Shown here one piece after another: positions 35,901-46,285 of a stretch of DNA of 64,000 nt. Below the pieces are notes generated by a model. That model did no database searches and was not told the origin of the DNA. It saw only the letters and a list, made by a program, of their open reading frames with translations. Every line of letters begins with the position of its first letter. The first letter of the stretch is position 1. The translations under genes and the position numbers were made by a program. This stretch comes from Notospermus geniculatus. Taxonomy: Eukaryota; Nemertea; Pilidiophora; Heteronemertea; Lineidae. The stretch spans positions 306,965 through 370,964 of the forward strand of contig NMRB01000455.1 in NCBI GenBank assembly GCA_002633025.1. The letters run 5' to 3'.

Positions 35901-37051
35901 AATAACCATTCTTGACCCGGATTTCAAAATTTGATATCGCAAGAGATTGTCCCGATAAATAACGCGTTTTTTGATACGCGGAGAATGTACCAAGAAAAAG
36001 AATCGTGACCTATCGATACCACGTCAAGCGATGAATCAAGCAGACCTTTTTTTCCACACCTCAGCGCTGCTCCACGCACTTACTCCTGCCAAGTGATCTC
36101 ATTTTTTCCGTATTATTGAGTTATCGGTGCAAGGTGAACCAAAGTATGGCGTGATTGCAGTGAACTTATAAGTTCCAGGAATGAATTATGACTAGACGTT
36201 GCGAGTAGAAGAAGGAGTAGGACTCGGTACATGTACAACCGTAACCAATTTCGTTTTCTCAACAAACAATTTACGCCTTTTCGCACCAAGGTACTTGACC
36301 CCAAAAGCCCAAAGAAATACATTGTGCAATGCACTATGAACAGTGGACGCATCTGATCTGTGATGGCCTCCAGCCTACAATCATGTTAGTACCCAACGTG
36401 GAATCCCATATCAGCCATTTTATGAAAAATCACCCAACACACTGCATCATTTATTGAACATGGTAATTTGTGTCATCCTGTCAGCTCGGCCAATATTATG
36501 CAGCTCAGGCAGAAGTCATGCACCACCAGCACCAAAGTCTTTTTGTCTCTGTCATGATGTGAAAATGGAACCATTGAATACATTCAATTAGTTGGTATTG
36601 GGTGTATTTGATAAACTAACCCAATTTATCTGATGTCACAGAAGAATGAGTCCACTGGGGGCTCATTCATGTTATACACTCCGTTCACCAGTGTTTTCAA
36701 AATGTTTCACACGTGTTACCCAGCGTGATCAGGGGAGTTGACGAGCATGTTCAACTCACACACTGATCATCCCATGGGGTCTCATAGTCCCACAGAGGAA
36801 ACATGCAGACAAACCCTGTCTCCACTGGTAGGGGTTCGATCCCCACTCAGACCATTCTTCAAGTGACAGATTGGGCAACTGTCCCTGAAAGCAGTTTCGT
36901 CCTGCCAGGCCACTGGTGGTGTAATGTCCAAATCCCAATAAAACACATCTCAAAATGTGGAACGTAACTTTTCAGAATTTATACGATCAGTGAGAGAAGC
37001 GAACTTACCCGAATAGAGGAGCACTGCACATCCCACAATCCATATCACAGT
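17999..37051 (-). CDS. Single-pass membrane protein: signal peptide-EGF-CUB-TSP1-EGF-CUB-TM-tail
   Basis: Ten spliced exons (37051-37009, 23202-23059, 22700-22534, 21926-21776, 21603-21310, 21024-20905, 20749-20592, 20035-19762, 19498-19341, 18061-17999) join in perfect phase to 523 codons plus stop. Visible order: hydrophobic signal stretch VIWIVGCAVLLYS; EGF-like CxFGGYC...CTCSDQKC; CUB 1 (FLHAPPGEKITFK, DIDLGG, FIYDGPS); TSP1 (WGEWSAWSECTGSC, IRTRAC); EGF-like (CDRGNYLGC...CKCKNSYC); CUB 2 (FNMGGTSTC, LVVFDGASS); TM helix IIAFSCMGGIFVLSVIAVSV; basic stop-transfer RQRQRRKR; and a 20-residue tail with SDSESPPP. It probably acts as a cell-surface adhesion or receptor protein. The exon with the initiator Met, to the right of 37051, was not found. 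I know no named orthologue with this exact order. Exons 2 and 3 are repeated at 25377-25520 and 24687-24853. Confidence 0.88.
20092..20508. mobile_element. MITE with ~60-bp TIRs beginning TAGTGAGGTTTTGC
   Basis: The left end (AGTGAGGTTTTGCAAAGTTA, continuing through an ACGTTTTACATTTACGATTA block) is mirrored at the right end. GACGTCATGACGTC lies just inside both. It sits in the intron between the two exons of CUB 2. The TIR resembles that of the smaller foldback at 61608-61729, so both belong to one family. Confidence 0.85.
21938..23285. repeat. Direct duplication, copy A (CUB gene exons 2-3)
   Basis: Matches 24091-25590 at near identity through exons, introns and a SINE. It contains exon 2 (23059-23202) and exon 3 (22534-22700). 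Copy A has a 35-bp tandem duplication at about 22975-23030 that copy B lacks. The two copies are separated by the N run 23882-24090. Confidence 0.92.
22009..22165 (-). mobile_element. tRNA-derived SINE (copy A of the duplicated segment)
   Basis: On the minus strand the order is CAGTGGTGCAGTGGAAACAT (box A region), GGTTCGATCCC (box B), CTTCATGTGATAG and TTTTCTCCGGGCACTC. The second copy is at 24162-24318. Confidence 0.7.
23286..23881. other. Unique intronic sequence before the N gap
   Basis: Copy A diverges from copy B here. I see no exon. It lies in the large intron of the CUB gene. Confidence 0.4.
23882..24090. other. Assembly gap (209 Ns)
   Basis: A run of N separating the two copies of a duplicated segment. 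Confidence 0.99.
24091..25590. repeat. Direct duplication, copy B (CUB gene exons 2-3 at 25377-25520 and 24687-24853)
   Basis: It begins right after the N run with AGAGAAGGATGATGAGAATT, the same sequence as 21938. It carries exon 3 (24687-24853) and exon 2 (25377-25520), coding for the same residues as copy A, plus a roughly 205-bp insertion at 24931-25132. Copy B exon 3 joined to copy A exon 2 would read TTC ACG TGA, a stop, so the four exons cannot be used in series. Confidence 0.92.
24931..25132. mobile_element. MITE present only in copy B
   Basis: Ends are ATAGAGGCCTTGCAAATGAC and the inverse GTCATTGCAAGGCCTCTAT, each with TGACGTCA. Copy A reads straight through as TACTCTATACCATC at the same place. 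Target duplication not resolved. Confidence 0.8.
26715..26955. repeat. ~17-bp minisatellite, CTTTACACACTAAT(C/T)CTT
   Basis: About 13-14 degenerate head-to-tail units of TTCTTTACACACTAATC, with a strong pyrimidine bias on the + strand. Confidence 0.85.
28490..28890 (+). mobile_element. tRNA-derived SINE interrupted by a TIR element
   Basis: The left part ends GACTCTCTTAGACAGCACAG and the right part resumes GTTTTCTCCGGGCACTCCGG. Together they make the same tail seen in the SINE copies at 22009 and 34410. The interruption is the element at 28599-28852. Confidence 0.75.
28599..28852. mobile_element. Non-autonomous TIR element (CAGGCCCGGATCC ends) nested in a SINE
   Basis: TIRs are CAGGCCCGGATCCAG and, inverted, CAGGGCCGGATCCAG, with C-rich tracts just inside (N at 28812). 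CACAG occurs at both borders (28594-28598, 28853-28857), a 5-bp target duplication, or 6 bp if GCACAG is counted. Confidence 0.8.
31138..31400 (+). mobile_element. tRNA-derived SINE of a second family
   Basis: The tRNA-like head has an A box (TAGCCAAGTGG) and B box (GGTTCGAATCC) and an AGC anticodon-like loop. However, its anticodon stem has a T-C mismatch and it runs into a 180-bp unrelated body (CATGGGACAGTAAGCCGTGG, AAGGGCAAGTAAAATACCCC). It ends at the N at 31400. It is a SINE, not a tRNA gene. Confidence 0.75.
31511..31892. mobile_element. TIR element (TGAGGAACCGG ends)
   Basis: The ends TGAGGAACCGG and CCGGTTCCTCA, plus a second internal inverted match around GCGATCGATGAGACCGA, enclose about 380 bp without coding potential. 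Confidence 0.7.
32687..33039. mobile_element. Foldback MITE with two nested inverted repeats
   Basis: Outer ends are CAAAAGGGGCTGTTCAC and the inverse GTGAACAGCCCCTTTTG. An inner pair starts AGGGCCGTATGCACCAA (32872) and is mirrored by TTGGTGCATACGGCCCT (ending about 33019), with CAACTCGGGTT/AACCTGAGTTG arms. Confidence 0.8.
33415..33745. repeat. TIR-type repeat with GTTCCACTGTA / GGACACCTCT words
   Basis: Two degenerate copies of a unit containing GGACACCTCT and GAGAGGTTCCAGTG, ending GAGGTTCCACTGTA. Related fragments occur at about 48390-48470 and 61205-61290 (AGTGGAACCTCTCTAACAAG). Probably remnants of one dispersed DNA transposon. Confidence 0.55.
34410..34565 (-). mobile_element. tRNA-derived SINE
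   Basis: Contains AGGAAACCGGAGTGCCCGGA, TCTCTATCACATGAAGAGTC and GATCGAACCTGGAACC (inverse B box), as in the copies at 22009 and 24162. Confidence 0.7.
34905..35060 (+). mobile_element. tRNA-derived SINE
   Basis: Forward copy: GTGGCTTAGTGGAAACATCG, GGGGTTCAAACCCTGCCACT, CTTCATGTGATAGACAGGGT, ending near CCCAATATTAACCCC. Confidence 0.68.
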
Positions 37052-38475
37052 CTGTAAAGAGAAGAAAAAGAGGTACATTAAACTAGTATGGTGACCCTAG
37101 GTTGAAACATGGGGGTTTGAGCCCTCACTGCCGGTGACATTTTGAATCATGATAGGATCCGGCCAGAAACATCTTTGCTCTTGAAGGGTTGAAGGACCAC
37201 GGTATTGCCACTTTTTCTCGACAGCCGATTTCACCGTGCCACTCTCCAACCCAGGGACTAACGTTGTCGGCAAATTGACCCGATTTACTAGTACATGTAC
37301 AACATTTTGTAATGCATTTTTGTAGTTCATCTTACTGCCGCTAGGTGGCTCCCTCTACGTCAGCAGTCAAATAACGCATTTGAGATCCAATACCGTGCTC
37401 ATTTAAAACGCCAACTGTTTTTTATCTCACAGAAGCCACTTGATTCTTTATCATAAATGATCTTTTTGGTTCATCAGGCAGTTTTGGTATCACAGCTGGC
37501 TGCAACAGGCAAGTTCTTGATATCTGCCATCAACTGGTGCAGAGAACAGTCATCTCTTGTCAGACTTGGCCAATCAGGCACTCAAGGCAACACTCATTGA
37601 ACTGATACTGAAGATGGTTTTATCAACCACGTATTATTTCAGGATAAACCAAGATGCCTGCTCCAAGTGCACCTATGATTCAGTCACTGCTCCTGAAAAC
37701 CTGTGCTGACCGAAGACTGAACTTTTCCCATGAGTTTCTCTTTCCACTGTCTGTTTACTCAACGTCAGATGTGGAGTAAATCACCAGAGGGACTTCGGAC
37801 ATGGACCAACCAAAACAGCATCTAAACATTTGCTGAGTGCATCTGCTTCTCAAATCCATCATTATCAGGAGTTCTTAGCAGAGCTCGCTCCCTATGCTGT
37901 TTTGGAGTGGTGACATAGGGGAGTGACCCCAAAACCCCTGCGCTAGATCACAATGCACCGCCTGGAGTACAGGATTTGGAAGTCACAGCATCACATCTCA
38001 ATCATGTGCGCTCGCTCTCCTATGTTTGGGGGGGGGCGAAGACATGAATCGAAGGGGGCCAAGAACACCTGATAACCTCAGGATACGCCACCTTTCCACT
38101 GCCTACTGAGAGTAGAAAGTCATCTGAAGGTCACAGCTTGAAGTGTGAGGGCTGGATTGCAGGAATCCATGGACTGGTAAATGGGGATCATCATAAAGAG
38201 GACAGAACTAACCTCAGTTGACCTCAGCTTCAGTTCTTGTTAGCACTGATACAGTCAACCACTAATTCAAATGTTTATGTAATAAGACACACAAACACCT
38301 TTTTCACTTCACTTTAGTGACCCCCTGCAATCATAGGCCTAAGGAATGGTTATTTTACACTTATGTTTATGTCATTTCGTTGCTGAGTACCAGTAATATG
38401 ACGAGGGTCATGTTTATTTTACCCGATAATATCATAGCACCGCAAATGAACTGATAGCATGGCTATTAAACCTCT

Positions 38476-38935
38476 GATACAAACATGAAAATACTTCAGA
38501 TTCTGAGCAGATTAGGTGCAGAGTGCAGGAGCACTGTTTCTGCATGAGATAACCATACCGAACTGCATTTCATGCTCCAATTGGAGCACATGCTGCATTT
38601 ATACTCCTTTTTTTGGTACTTCTGATACAAACATGAAAATACTTCAGATTCTGAGCACATTAGGTGCAGAGTGCAGGGGCAATGTTTCTGCATGAAACAA
38701 CCAACCATACCGAACTGTATCTCATGCTCCATTTGGAGCATATGCTGCATCTACACCCCTTTTTTGGTGACTTCTGATACAAACATGAAAATACTTCAGA
38801 TTCTGAGCTGATGAGGTGCAGAGTGCAGGAGCACTGTTTCTGTATGAGTCAACCATACTGAACTGCATCTCAGGCTCCATTTGGGGCATATGCTGCATCT
38901 ATGCCTCTTTTTTGGTGAAATGCAGTAAAAGAAAA
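38476..38935. repeat. Three tandem copies of a ~142-158-bp unit
   Basis: Units begin GATACAAACATGAAAATACT at 38476, 38634 and 38776. Each runs through GGTGCAGAGTGCAGG, an ACTGTTTCTG block and ATGCTGCATYTA to a T-run. Confidence 0.88.
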
Positions 38936-40922
38936 CTCTGCTCATCAGAAGGACAAGCAGGATGATTCGATGAGAATGATCAATCATTGACAGGATGTGA
39001 AGCAAGAAGCCGACACCCAACATCTTAAGGTCAGTCGAGGTCAGATGACGGAAGACAGGAAATAAAACATTATCACCACGGACACAGGATCATCACACGA
39101 CATAGACTCCGAAAAAAAACAAGTTTCTGTTCACAGAACATTGAACTTGAAATGTTTTTCTGAAGAATGTAGACCATGAGCAGATTTTTCATGAATATTT
39201 CAGTTCTGCCCGATGGATAATGATAACCGGGACCTTCTCATGAGGGTTGATGCTGTCCCATTCTGTATTACACAGTTTTTCTCACCAATGTGATTATGAT
39301 TATTTTTTACGTCTATAAGGGCAGAAAACTGTACTGGGACACCATAAACTTTTATCTCACAGTATCAGGCATTCCATGAACGGAGCATGCATGACAACAA
39401 ACTACCGCTGACTCGTAAAATAATATCAATATCTAGAATCAGCGGTGTATAGGAAGTTATCAGGGAATATGAAATATGCACCGTAGAATAACAACTTCGC
39501 TCGCAACGACAGCACATTTCTCTCCCGAGGGAACGTTTTCGTTTTATGGGTGCCCGAGGCAAAGACAGAGGCAGAGTAGATTCAAATGATTTATCGTTGA
39601 TGGAGATTACAAAATCTCGTGACGTTCCATTAAAACGTGAGATACAGACCATGTCTGACATTTTTGTCATTTTTCAAAGATTTATGAAAATGGAGAAACC
39701 GTGTCCATTGTGGAGAGGTCTTGGAGCAACCATGGACGCTCCTGACATTTTCCTGTTTTGTAACAAATGAAAATGAATGAATAGCCAAGACCTGCTGTTG
39801 GCGACAGTGAATGCTGTATGTTGAGACCAACTGCCACCCATCCTGAGAATATCAGAAGTTCTTAGTAGTGCTCACTCCCTTTGTCACCGCATACGAGTAT
39901 CCTGAGACTATCAAGGTTTTTAAACACGTATAAACAGGGCCGGGCCAACATTTCCTCGCCTTGCATTGGGTTCAAAGTGGGAGAATTATACCTGGAAAAT
40001 CACACATTTTCTGTTCTCATCAGCTGTATCCTACGCCAGACACTTCCCCAGTAGTCAAATTTCCTGGTACATGTATACTGACAGAACAACCACAGCAGAT
40101 GGGAAAACATTAGGCCTCTCTTCTGTTCTGACACATGCATATGGTTTTGTGGAAACGTTACCTCAAAAATTGCACAATTCTCATTCAGCTGCCAACACTT
40201 TTTTACAAGCTGACTTTCCCAGTCGTCAAATTTCCTCGTATTGCCCCAACAACCAAGCAGGTGGGGAAACAATACCCTTCATTATTTTTGACAAATGCGT
40301 TGCAAAGAACAAGCAACAAAAGCCCACCGGATACAAAAAGCTTATTTCTGAAGGCGAAAGAAGTGTGGATAAAGATTTCAGAAGTTTCAACATCAGTCAA
40401 GGAATGCACAAGAAACTGGAGCCCCCAACATTATGATAATCCTCAAACCACAGGTGGAACAGACCTAATTTCTGAAATGCCTGTGGTCAAGTTTTGGTCA
40501 GGAGCATGCATGGGGCAGGGGAAGGGTGGAGAGGAGATATCCCAGTACTTGCCACCCTTCAATGAAGGCTCTGGGCATTTCCATCCCCGTACATTTCATC
40601 CCTACGATAGTCCCAGACACACTTTTGATTTAGCAAGTACAGGTAGACCGTCCCGTCCCACTGGCTGGCCCAAGAGGAAGTATTTGGTCAATATGATCGA
40701 TTGAGAACATGGGTATGCACAGGACTCACAACTGAACCCGAGCTGGGCCTACTCAGAAATGAGTTAAATGGGCAAGTCATGAGGAACCAATGTCTAAGAT
40801 GTACTTCTGTGTATGTAGTCTCCGTGACTCAAACATAACTTCTTGTAATTTCATTCAACACACCCTCACTGGCTTTTAGTCATGGCTGTATAGAAAAGCT
40901 GACTGACATTTTGACAGGCACT

Positions 40923-42047
40923 CACAGAAAAAAATAACCGTCTCCAAGTGAGAAAGAAAGGTGTCTCCAAGGCTTGTCCGCAAATGTAGGCAGTTAGGTG
41001 CCTCTAAATGAGGCACATAGGCGACTCAGATCGGGTGTCTCAAGATGAGGCAGAAACGTCTCCACAATGTTGGTCGTGCATGTCTCAAATTGAGACGACT
41101 TTTGAGACACCTTTGTCTCGTATTTTCGAGACAAAAATGTCTCCAATTGAGACAGCACCCTGAGACACCTGCACGTCTCAGGGTGAGGCACCTTTTGAGA
41201 CGCCTTATGTCTCTTATTTTTGAGGCAGAAAGGTCTCTAATATCAATTAAGACAGCACCTGAGACACATGCATGTCTCAGGCTGAGACTTCTTGAGACAA
41301 CTTCCTCGACACTTATAACTGCCTACATTTTTCAGACAAGTCCTGGAGACACCTAGCTATCATTGTGTGAGACATACGAGTTTGATGAATTTTTCTGCAC
41401 CTCATCGATGTACAAAGCTAAAATTGCATAAACAGCAAATTGATTAATCAACTACTTTGATAATCTGACAGAGAGATACGCCTATACTAGGTACAGGGGG
41501 GCCTACTTAAATAGTTAGATACATATTAAGCTACCGGTACAGTATCACATCATGACATGAGATGGTTCAACGAACATTAGCTAGGCCTAGCCTTTTTGGG
41601 CACATGGACAGGTTTCTTGTTCACCTGTAGGCTACTTACTTAAAAGAGTAAAGTACTGGACACCCACTAAACCACTGAAGACAGTAGCAAATACGAATTA
41701 TATCATAAATCATGTAAATCATTACTGCTCGTGCAGACTAAATCGGAAATCCACTGTATACCTGCGCATGCGTTGTTCTTACAATGTGAGACGGTGCTGT
41801 CTCGATATCATGTTTTTGAGGCGGAGACCGTCTCAACCTCCCGATCTTGAGACGGCCCCCGTCTCAAAGTCCCCATCTTGAGACGCGGCCGCCTCAAGAT
41901 CATGATTGAGCAGCCTTCTGGCTCAAGATGAGACGTTTTATTTTGAACGAGACAGGGGGTTACTCAGTCAATAAGACGGGACCTGTCTCACACATCGATG
42001 AGACACCCTTTGCCTCAGGTTGGAGACGGTTATTTTTTTCTGTGCTC
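40923..42047. mobile_element. 1.1-kb non-autonomous TIR element packed with GTCTC/GAGAC repeats
   Basis: The ends are mirror images for 23 bp: left CACAGAAAAAAATAACCGTC plus TCC, right the inverse ending TTATTTTTTTCTGTG. CT flanks both sides, perhaps a 2-bp target duplication. The outer 450 bp (40940-41365) and outer 270 bp (41780-42047) are dense in GAGAC and GTCTC, often as GTCTCnnnnGAGAC dyads. The centre (41370-41775) is ordinary AT-rich DNA. Such subterminal arrays are known as transposase-binding regions in CACTA and hAT elements; CACAG ends hint at CACTA, with low confidence. Confidence 0.8.
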
Positions 42048-44098
42048 TTTTGGAAGTTAAATTCACGCTTGTCAAACATGTGGACCACTAAAGAAAAGGG
42101 ATTTCAGCTTGTGACCCAACAATGTGCACAAATCCACTTGAAAGAATGCCAAGGAGGGGTACCTGTCCAAATTGACTTCTACGTGTACATTGTATGGTCT
42201 CTTTGTACACATAATTTACTATACTCATGATGTGACTGACAGTCGATCAATACATCCGCCAGCTCATAATTCAATACCCTATATATCATCGTTCTTTTCT
42301 CATTAAGCTAATCCTGGTAGATTAGCAGTACACCCTGTTCTAATTCAGCGGTTGTAGAAAAACTGTTATTTCAGTGTCACTTGGCCACAGACTGATGGTG
42401 CGGAAGGTGGAACCATGGTAATCACATGTCACACAATTCAATAATATACTGATGCAGTTTTCATCTATGATTTGCCTATGTACAGTGAAATACATCGCGG
42501 GTATCAAACCAAGATGTATATTCGTCACCGTGACCATGGTTTTTCCTAGGTTGTCAGATTGGTGTAGTGATAGGTGACTGGTATCGTGAGTGCACAGGTT
42601 GCAAGGCCAATTTTCTCATCACTGCTATCAGCTGAAGACATTGTGAGGTGGTTCTCAGAGCTCGCCCCATGTCACCAGTTATGGGAGGTGATGTAGGGAG
42701 CAAGCACTGAGAACCTCAGATTACCTCAGGATGGCAGAAGAGAGCAACTTGGATTATGTCCCAACCTCCATTCGATTCGTGTGCGATGGTGGAGGGAACA
42801 GCTCATATTTACGGCTCGAGTTAGCATGACAGCTTTGGATGAGTGGGGCTGGTTTTAGCACATTCCAGAGTCTGAGAGACAGCATTCCAACATAGTTATT
42901 TTCAGGAAGTGACAAACATGACAAAGGGATTCCATCTTTAAGCGAAGTTTAGCGAGGAATTAGCTGCCAAACAATCTCATGGTGTATGATGGATTATCTC
43001 CCAAAGTAGGAAATCCTTTCATCTTAAGTTGCTGGCTCCAAAACGGGCATTTTAGCCGAGAGGAAAACATGTCAGTGTTTGGTGACGAGAGATAATGCTG
43101 GAGAAGAAGTCTGAGCGGAACCTGTGCTGAAGAATGGAGAATGGGTCAAACCAGGAAATGAACCCCAAACCTCAGTACGACAAGTACTCCGGGTTCCACT
43201 ACACCACTTTGACTACCCTTTTTCAATAAAACAATTATATACCAGTTGGCTACATTTGTACATGTCAGACTCTTTGATAACCTGAGTAAGATCCAGACTT
43301 GCTCCGGGCACTCAAAAAAAGAAACAAAACAGTGAAATCCGGGTCATACCAGATTAGCAGCTTCAGGAGATACGATTTTTTCCGTTGGATCTCCAATATC
43401 AAGCATTGATCAATATAACATCGGGTCTGTTTTCATTCACCAGTTCCTTTCTGCGCTCCGAGCAACATTTTTTTTGTCATTCTCACATTTGTAACATCAT
43501 TGTATTCACAACCTATTTTTCATTTTTCATGTTTAGTAGAGAATTCTCCATGGTGAACGAGTGTCGAACTTGACGTTCTTTCAGGTTGGCCTACATTTAA
43601 TTCTATATTTGTCAGGAATCATGGGCCTAAATGTCCGCCACAAAAACGTCTGACTTCTGACTCATGATCAGACTTATGTAAAGAAACGCAGCAGGAAAAT
43701 ACCATATAACAGTATCATAGATCAATGAGGCGATGAGTAGGGGAAGTCTGTCACAGCAGGATAGAAACAGAATTGGGTCAATCATTCAGTCAACACTTCG
43801 CAGGTTGTTTTACATCATAATGTCATGAATTTCAATATGCTGGGGCAGAATTTTGCAAGATTGTTTTTGCGCTATTTTGCAACCGGAGAGGAACATTTTG
43901 TTGAACAATGCACTTTTGACTCATTGTAACTTGGCTGGTGCAGCCTCTCTCCTGAGTGCAACGTGCTATGATGGCCTATCTGCTGCAATTTAGGCCTACT
44001 TGCAGTAGCAACATAGAGGATTACAATAATGTTTTTGAAGCTACATTCAATTTACCCTTTACAGAATGTCACTGAATCCAAAACTTGGTTACATTTAT

Positions 44099-45558
44099 CA
44101 ACACATGTTATGAACCCGCCTCGACTAAATGTCAACAAATGCTCAGTCACCATCTTCACATACAACAGACGCGCAGAAGAAAGCAAGATGCAATTGGATG
44201 GAAACCGAAAAGTGTTTTTGCTGCCCGATTTAGACAGCACGTATTTGTCGCAAGTTTTATGTAATCTGTTTTTTATTTTGCTAGAATTTTCATTATCCCA
44301 GCCACACGTCATAAACTCATTCACCCCAGCCACATATCATAAAAGAACAGACGGTTCACCAGGTTCGCGGAATAAAAAAGCGTAGTTCCAACTGCAAAGG
44401 ACCTGGCATGAAAATAATGTCGTTGTGATCCTGTTAGTGATCAGTATTTCGTGACCACTTCTGTAGACAGAAAACACTTGACAAGGTCAGAACCAGTGAT
44501 TATTATGTTACGACAAGACAGAGTGAAAGGAGCCCAGGACAAAATGTCATTTATTACCATTCCATTGTAGTATTGTCATTGGTAGCCATTAGTGACCACT
44601 CCATAATATAATGCTATCATCATCTTTTCATCTGCAAGTGGTTCTGCATGTACTTGACCACAGTCTGAACTTGTCAATCAATTGGTAGAAATTCGATCAA
44701 TCAATCAATCAATTAGTAGATCTTATACATCTCCCTACCTAATGGTAAAAGGATATGGCATCAGAGGCTCTTGGAGGGCTGCTCTAAACTCATTGACAGT
44801 TGTCCAGGGGCCTGTGACGGCACTCAATGTCAGGGAGTATGGTCGATGCTCGTGGCCCTTATTACACAGAAGTATACGATATACGAAAACGCTGGTTATC
44901 AAAGGCTACAAATGGATTCACGACCGTGAAGCCAACCGGCATTTTCATATACCGTATACTTCTATGTGATAGCAGGGGCCTGTGACATCTGTATCATGCA
45001 TAAGTGCACTGGCCCACAGTACTACATATATTTTACATTAAAATTGCATTTTCTATCTTTCTATCAGTTGTAATCAAACACCTACACAAATCCATCCTGC
45101 CAGGATGAAATTGAAATCTGCCTATCATGTTGACAGTGGTCAAAGACATGCCTCTGCCTTGCATACCGGTACATCCTCTCCATACTGATAGTGACAGACA
45201 AAAGGCCTCTTGACCCTGCCATTCCATGTCAATTACATCTTTATGAGGGCCAATTAAACAATTATCAAGTGTTTTGAACTGTCCATGATGGAATGTCAAC
45301 CTTTCACATGTTTTAGGGACAATATCTCAACTTATTTCTTCATAATTGCAAGCCAATAGTCTACACGTAACATCTTCACTAGAGCAGAGCTGTCTGAATT
45401 CCAATCTTTATCTTGGGAAAAGATTTGACAGCCTGATTTTGATCTTTTCAAACAAACATTGATAGAGGGAGACAACTGACAACCCTGTCATTTGATCCAG
45501 TTTCTTATCCTAATATAGCCGGTTTTTGAGTGCTTTCATTTTGGTGAAGGGTTAGATC
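44099..45558. repeat. Direct duplication, copy A (non-coding)
   Basis: Nearly identical to 46286-47757. It contains an inverted pair GAAGTATACGATATAC/GTATACTTC (44867-44966). It ends where the foldback element at 45559 begins. Confidence 0.92.
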
Positions 45559-45769
45559 AATACACCGATTTCACAACTCAGAAATGCACAGCGCCCTAGC
45601 GGTATTATTCCCTAGCCATTTCCGGTTGAACCTCGCCTCCAGGTAAAATTCCTAGGTTTTTAGCCTGACCACCAAGGAATTTTACCTGGAGGCGAGGTTC
45701 AACCGGAAATGGCTAGGGAATAATACCGCTAGGGGCGCTGTGTATTTGAGTTGTGAAATCGGTGTATTG
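45559..45769. mobile_element. Foldback element with ~95-bp arms, ends CAATACACCGATTTCACAAC
   Basis: The left arm 45559-45654 and right arm 45674-45769 are inverse copies with a few mismatches and a short loop (AGGTTTTTAGCCTGACCACC region). It ends exactly at the N run. Copy B of the flanking duplication reads through this place without it. Confidence 0.88.
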
Positions 45770-46285
45770 NNNNNNNNNNNNNNNNNNNNNNNNNNNNNNN
45801 NNNNNNNNNNNNNNNNNNNNNNNNNNNNNNNNNNNNNNNNNNNNNNNNNNNNNNNNNNNNNNNNNNNNNNNNNNNNNNNNNNNNNNNNNNNNNNNNNNNN
45901 NNNNNNNNNNNNNNNNNNNNNNNNNNNNNNNNNNNNNNNNNNNNNNNNNNNNNNNNNNNNNNNNNNNNNNNNNNNNNNNNNNNNNNNNNNNNNNNNNNNN
46001 NNNNNNNNNNNNNNNNNNNNNNNNNNNNNNNNNNNNNNNNNNNNNNNNNNNNNNNNNNNNNNNNNNNNNNNNNNNNNNNNNNNNNNNNNNNNNNNNNNNN
46101 NNNNNNNNNNNNNNNNNNNNNNNNNNNNNNNNNNNNNNNNNNNNNNNNNNNNNNNNNNNNNNNNNNNNNNNNNNNNNNNNNNNNNNNNNNNNNNNNNNNN
46201 NNNNNNNNNNNNNNNNNNNNNNNNNNNNNNNNNNNNNNNNNNNNNNNNNNNNNNNNNNNNNNNNNNNNNNNNNNNNNNNNNNNNN
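45770..46285. other. Assembly gap (516 Ns)
   Basis: A run of N separating two copies of a duplicated segment. Confidence 0.99.

Larger units (their letters stand above)
25600..37008. other. Large intron of the CUB gene, repeat-rich, no coding exon seen
   Basis: Between exon 2 and the signal-peptide exon. It holds a minisatellite (26715-26955), SINEs, nested TIR elements and low-complexity DNA, listed separately. ORFs here lack splice context and family motifs. Confidence 0.6.
37052..44098. other. Intergenic or 5' intronic stretch with repeats, no supported gene
   Basis: Holds SINE fragments (37085-37280, 42550-42720, 43085-43220), a three-unit repeat (38476-38935) and the GTCTC-rich TIR element (40923-42047). 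The first exon of the CUB gene may lie here, but no ATG exon could be chosen. Confidence 0.45.

Noticed and set aside
39966-40704. Overlapping ORFs of 156 and 189 residues
   Set aside because: No domain or splice context was found. The DNA contains two diverged copies of a roughly 70-bp non-coding unit (GTCAAATTTCCT words), which explains the open frames.
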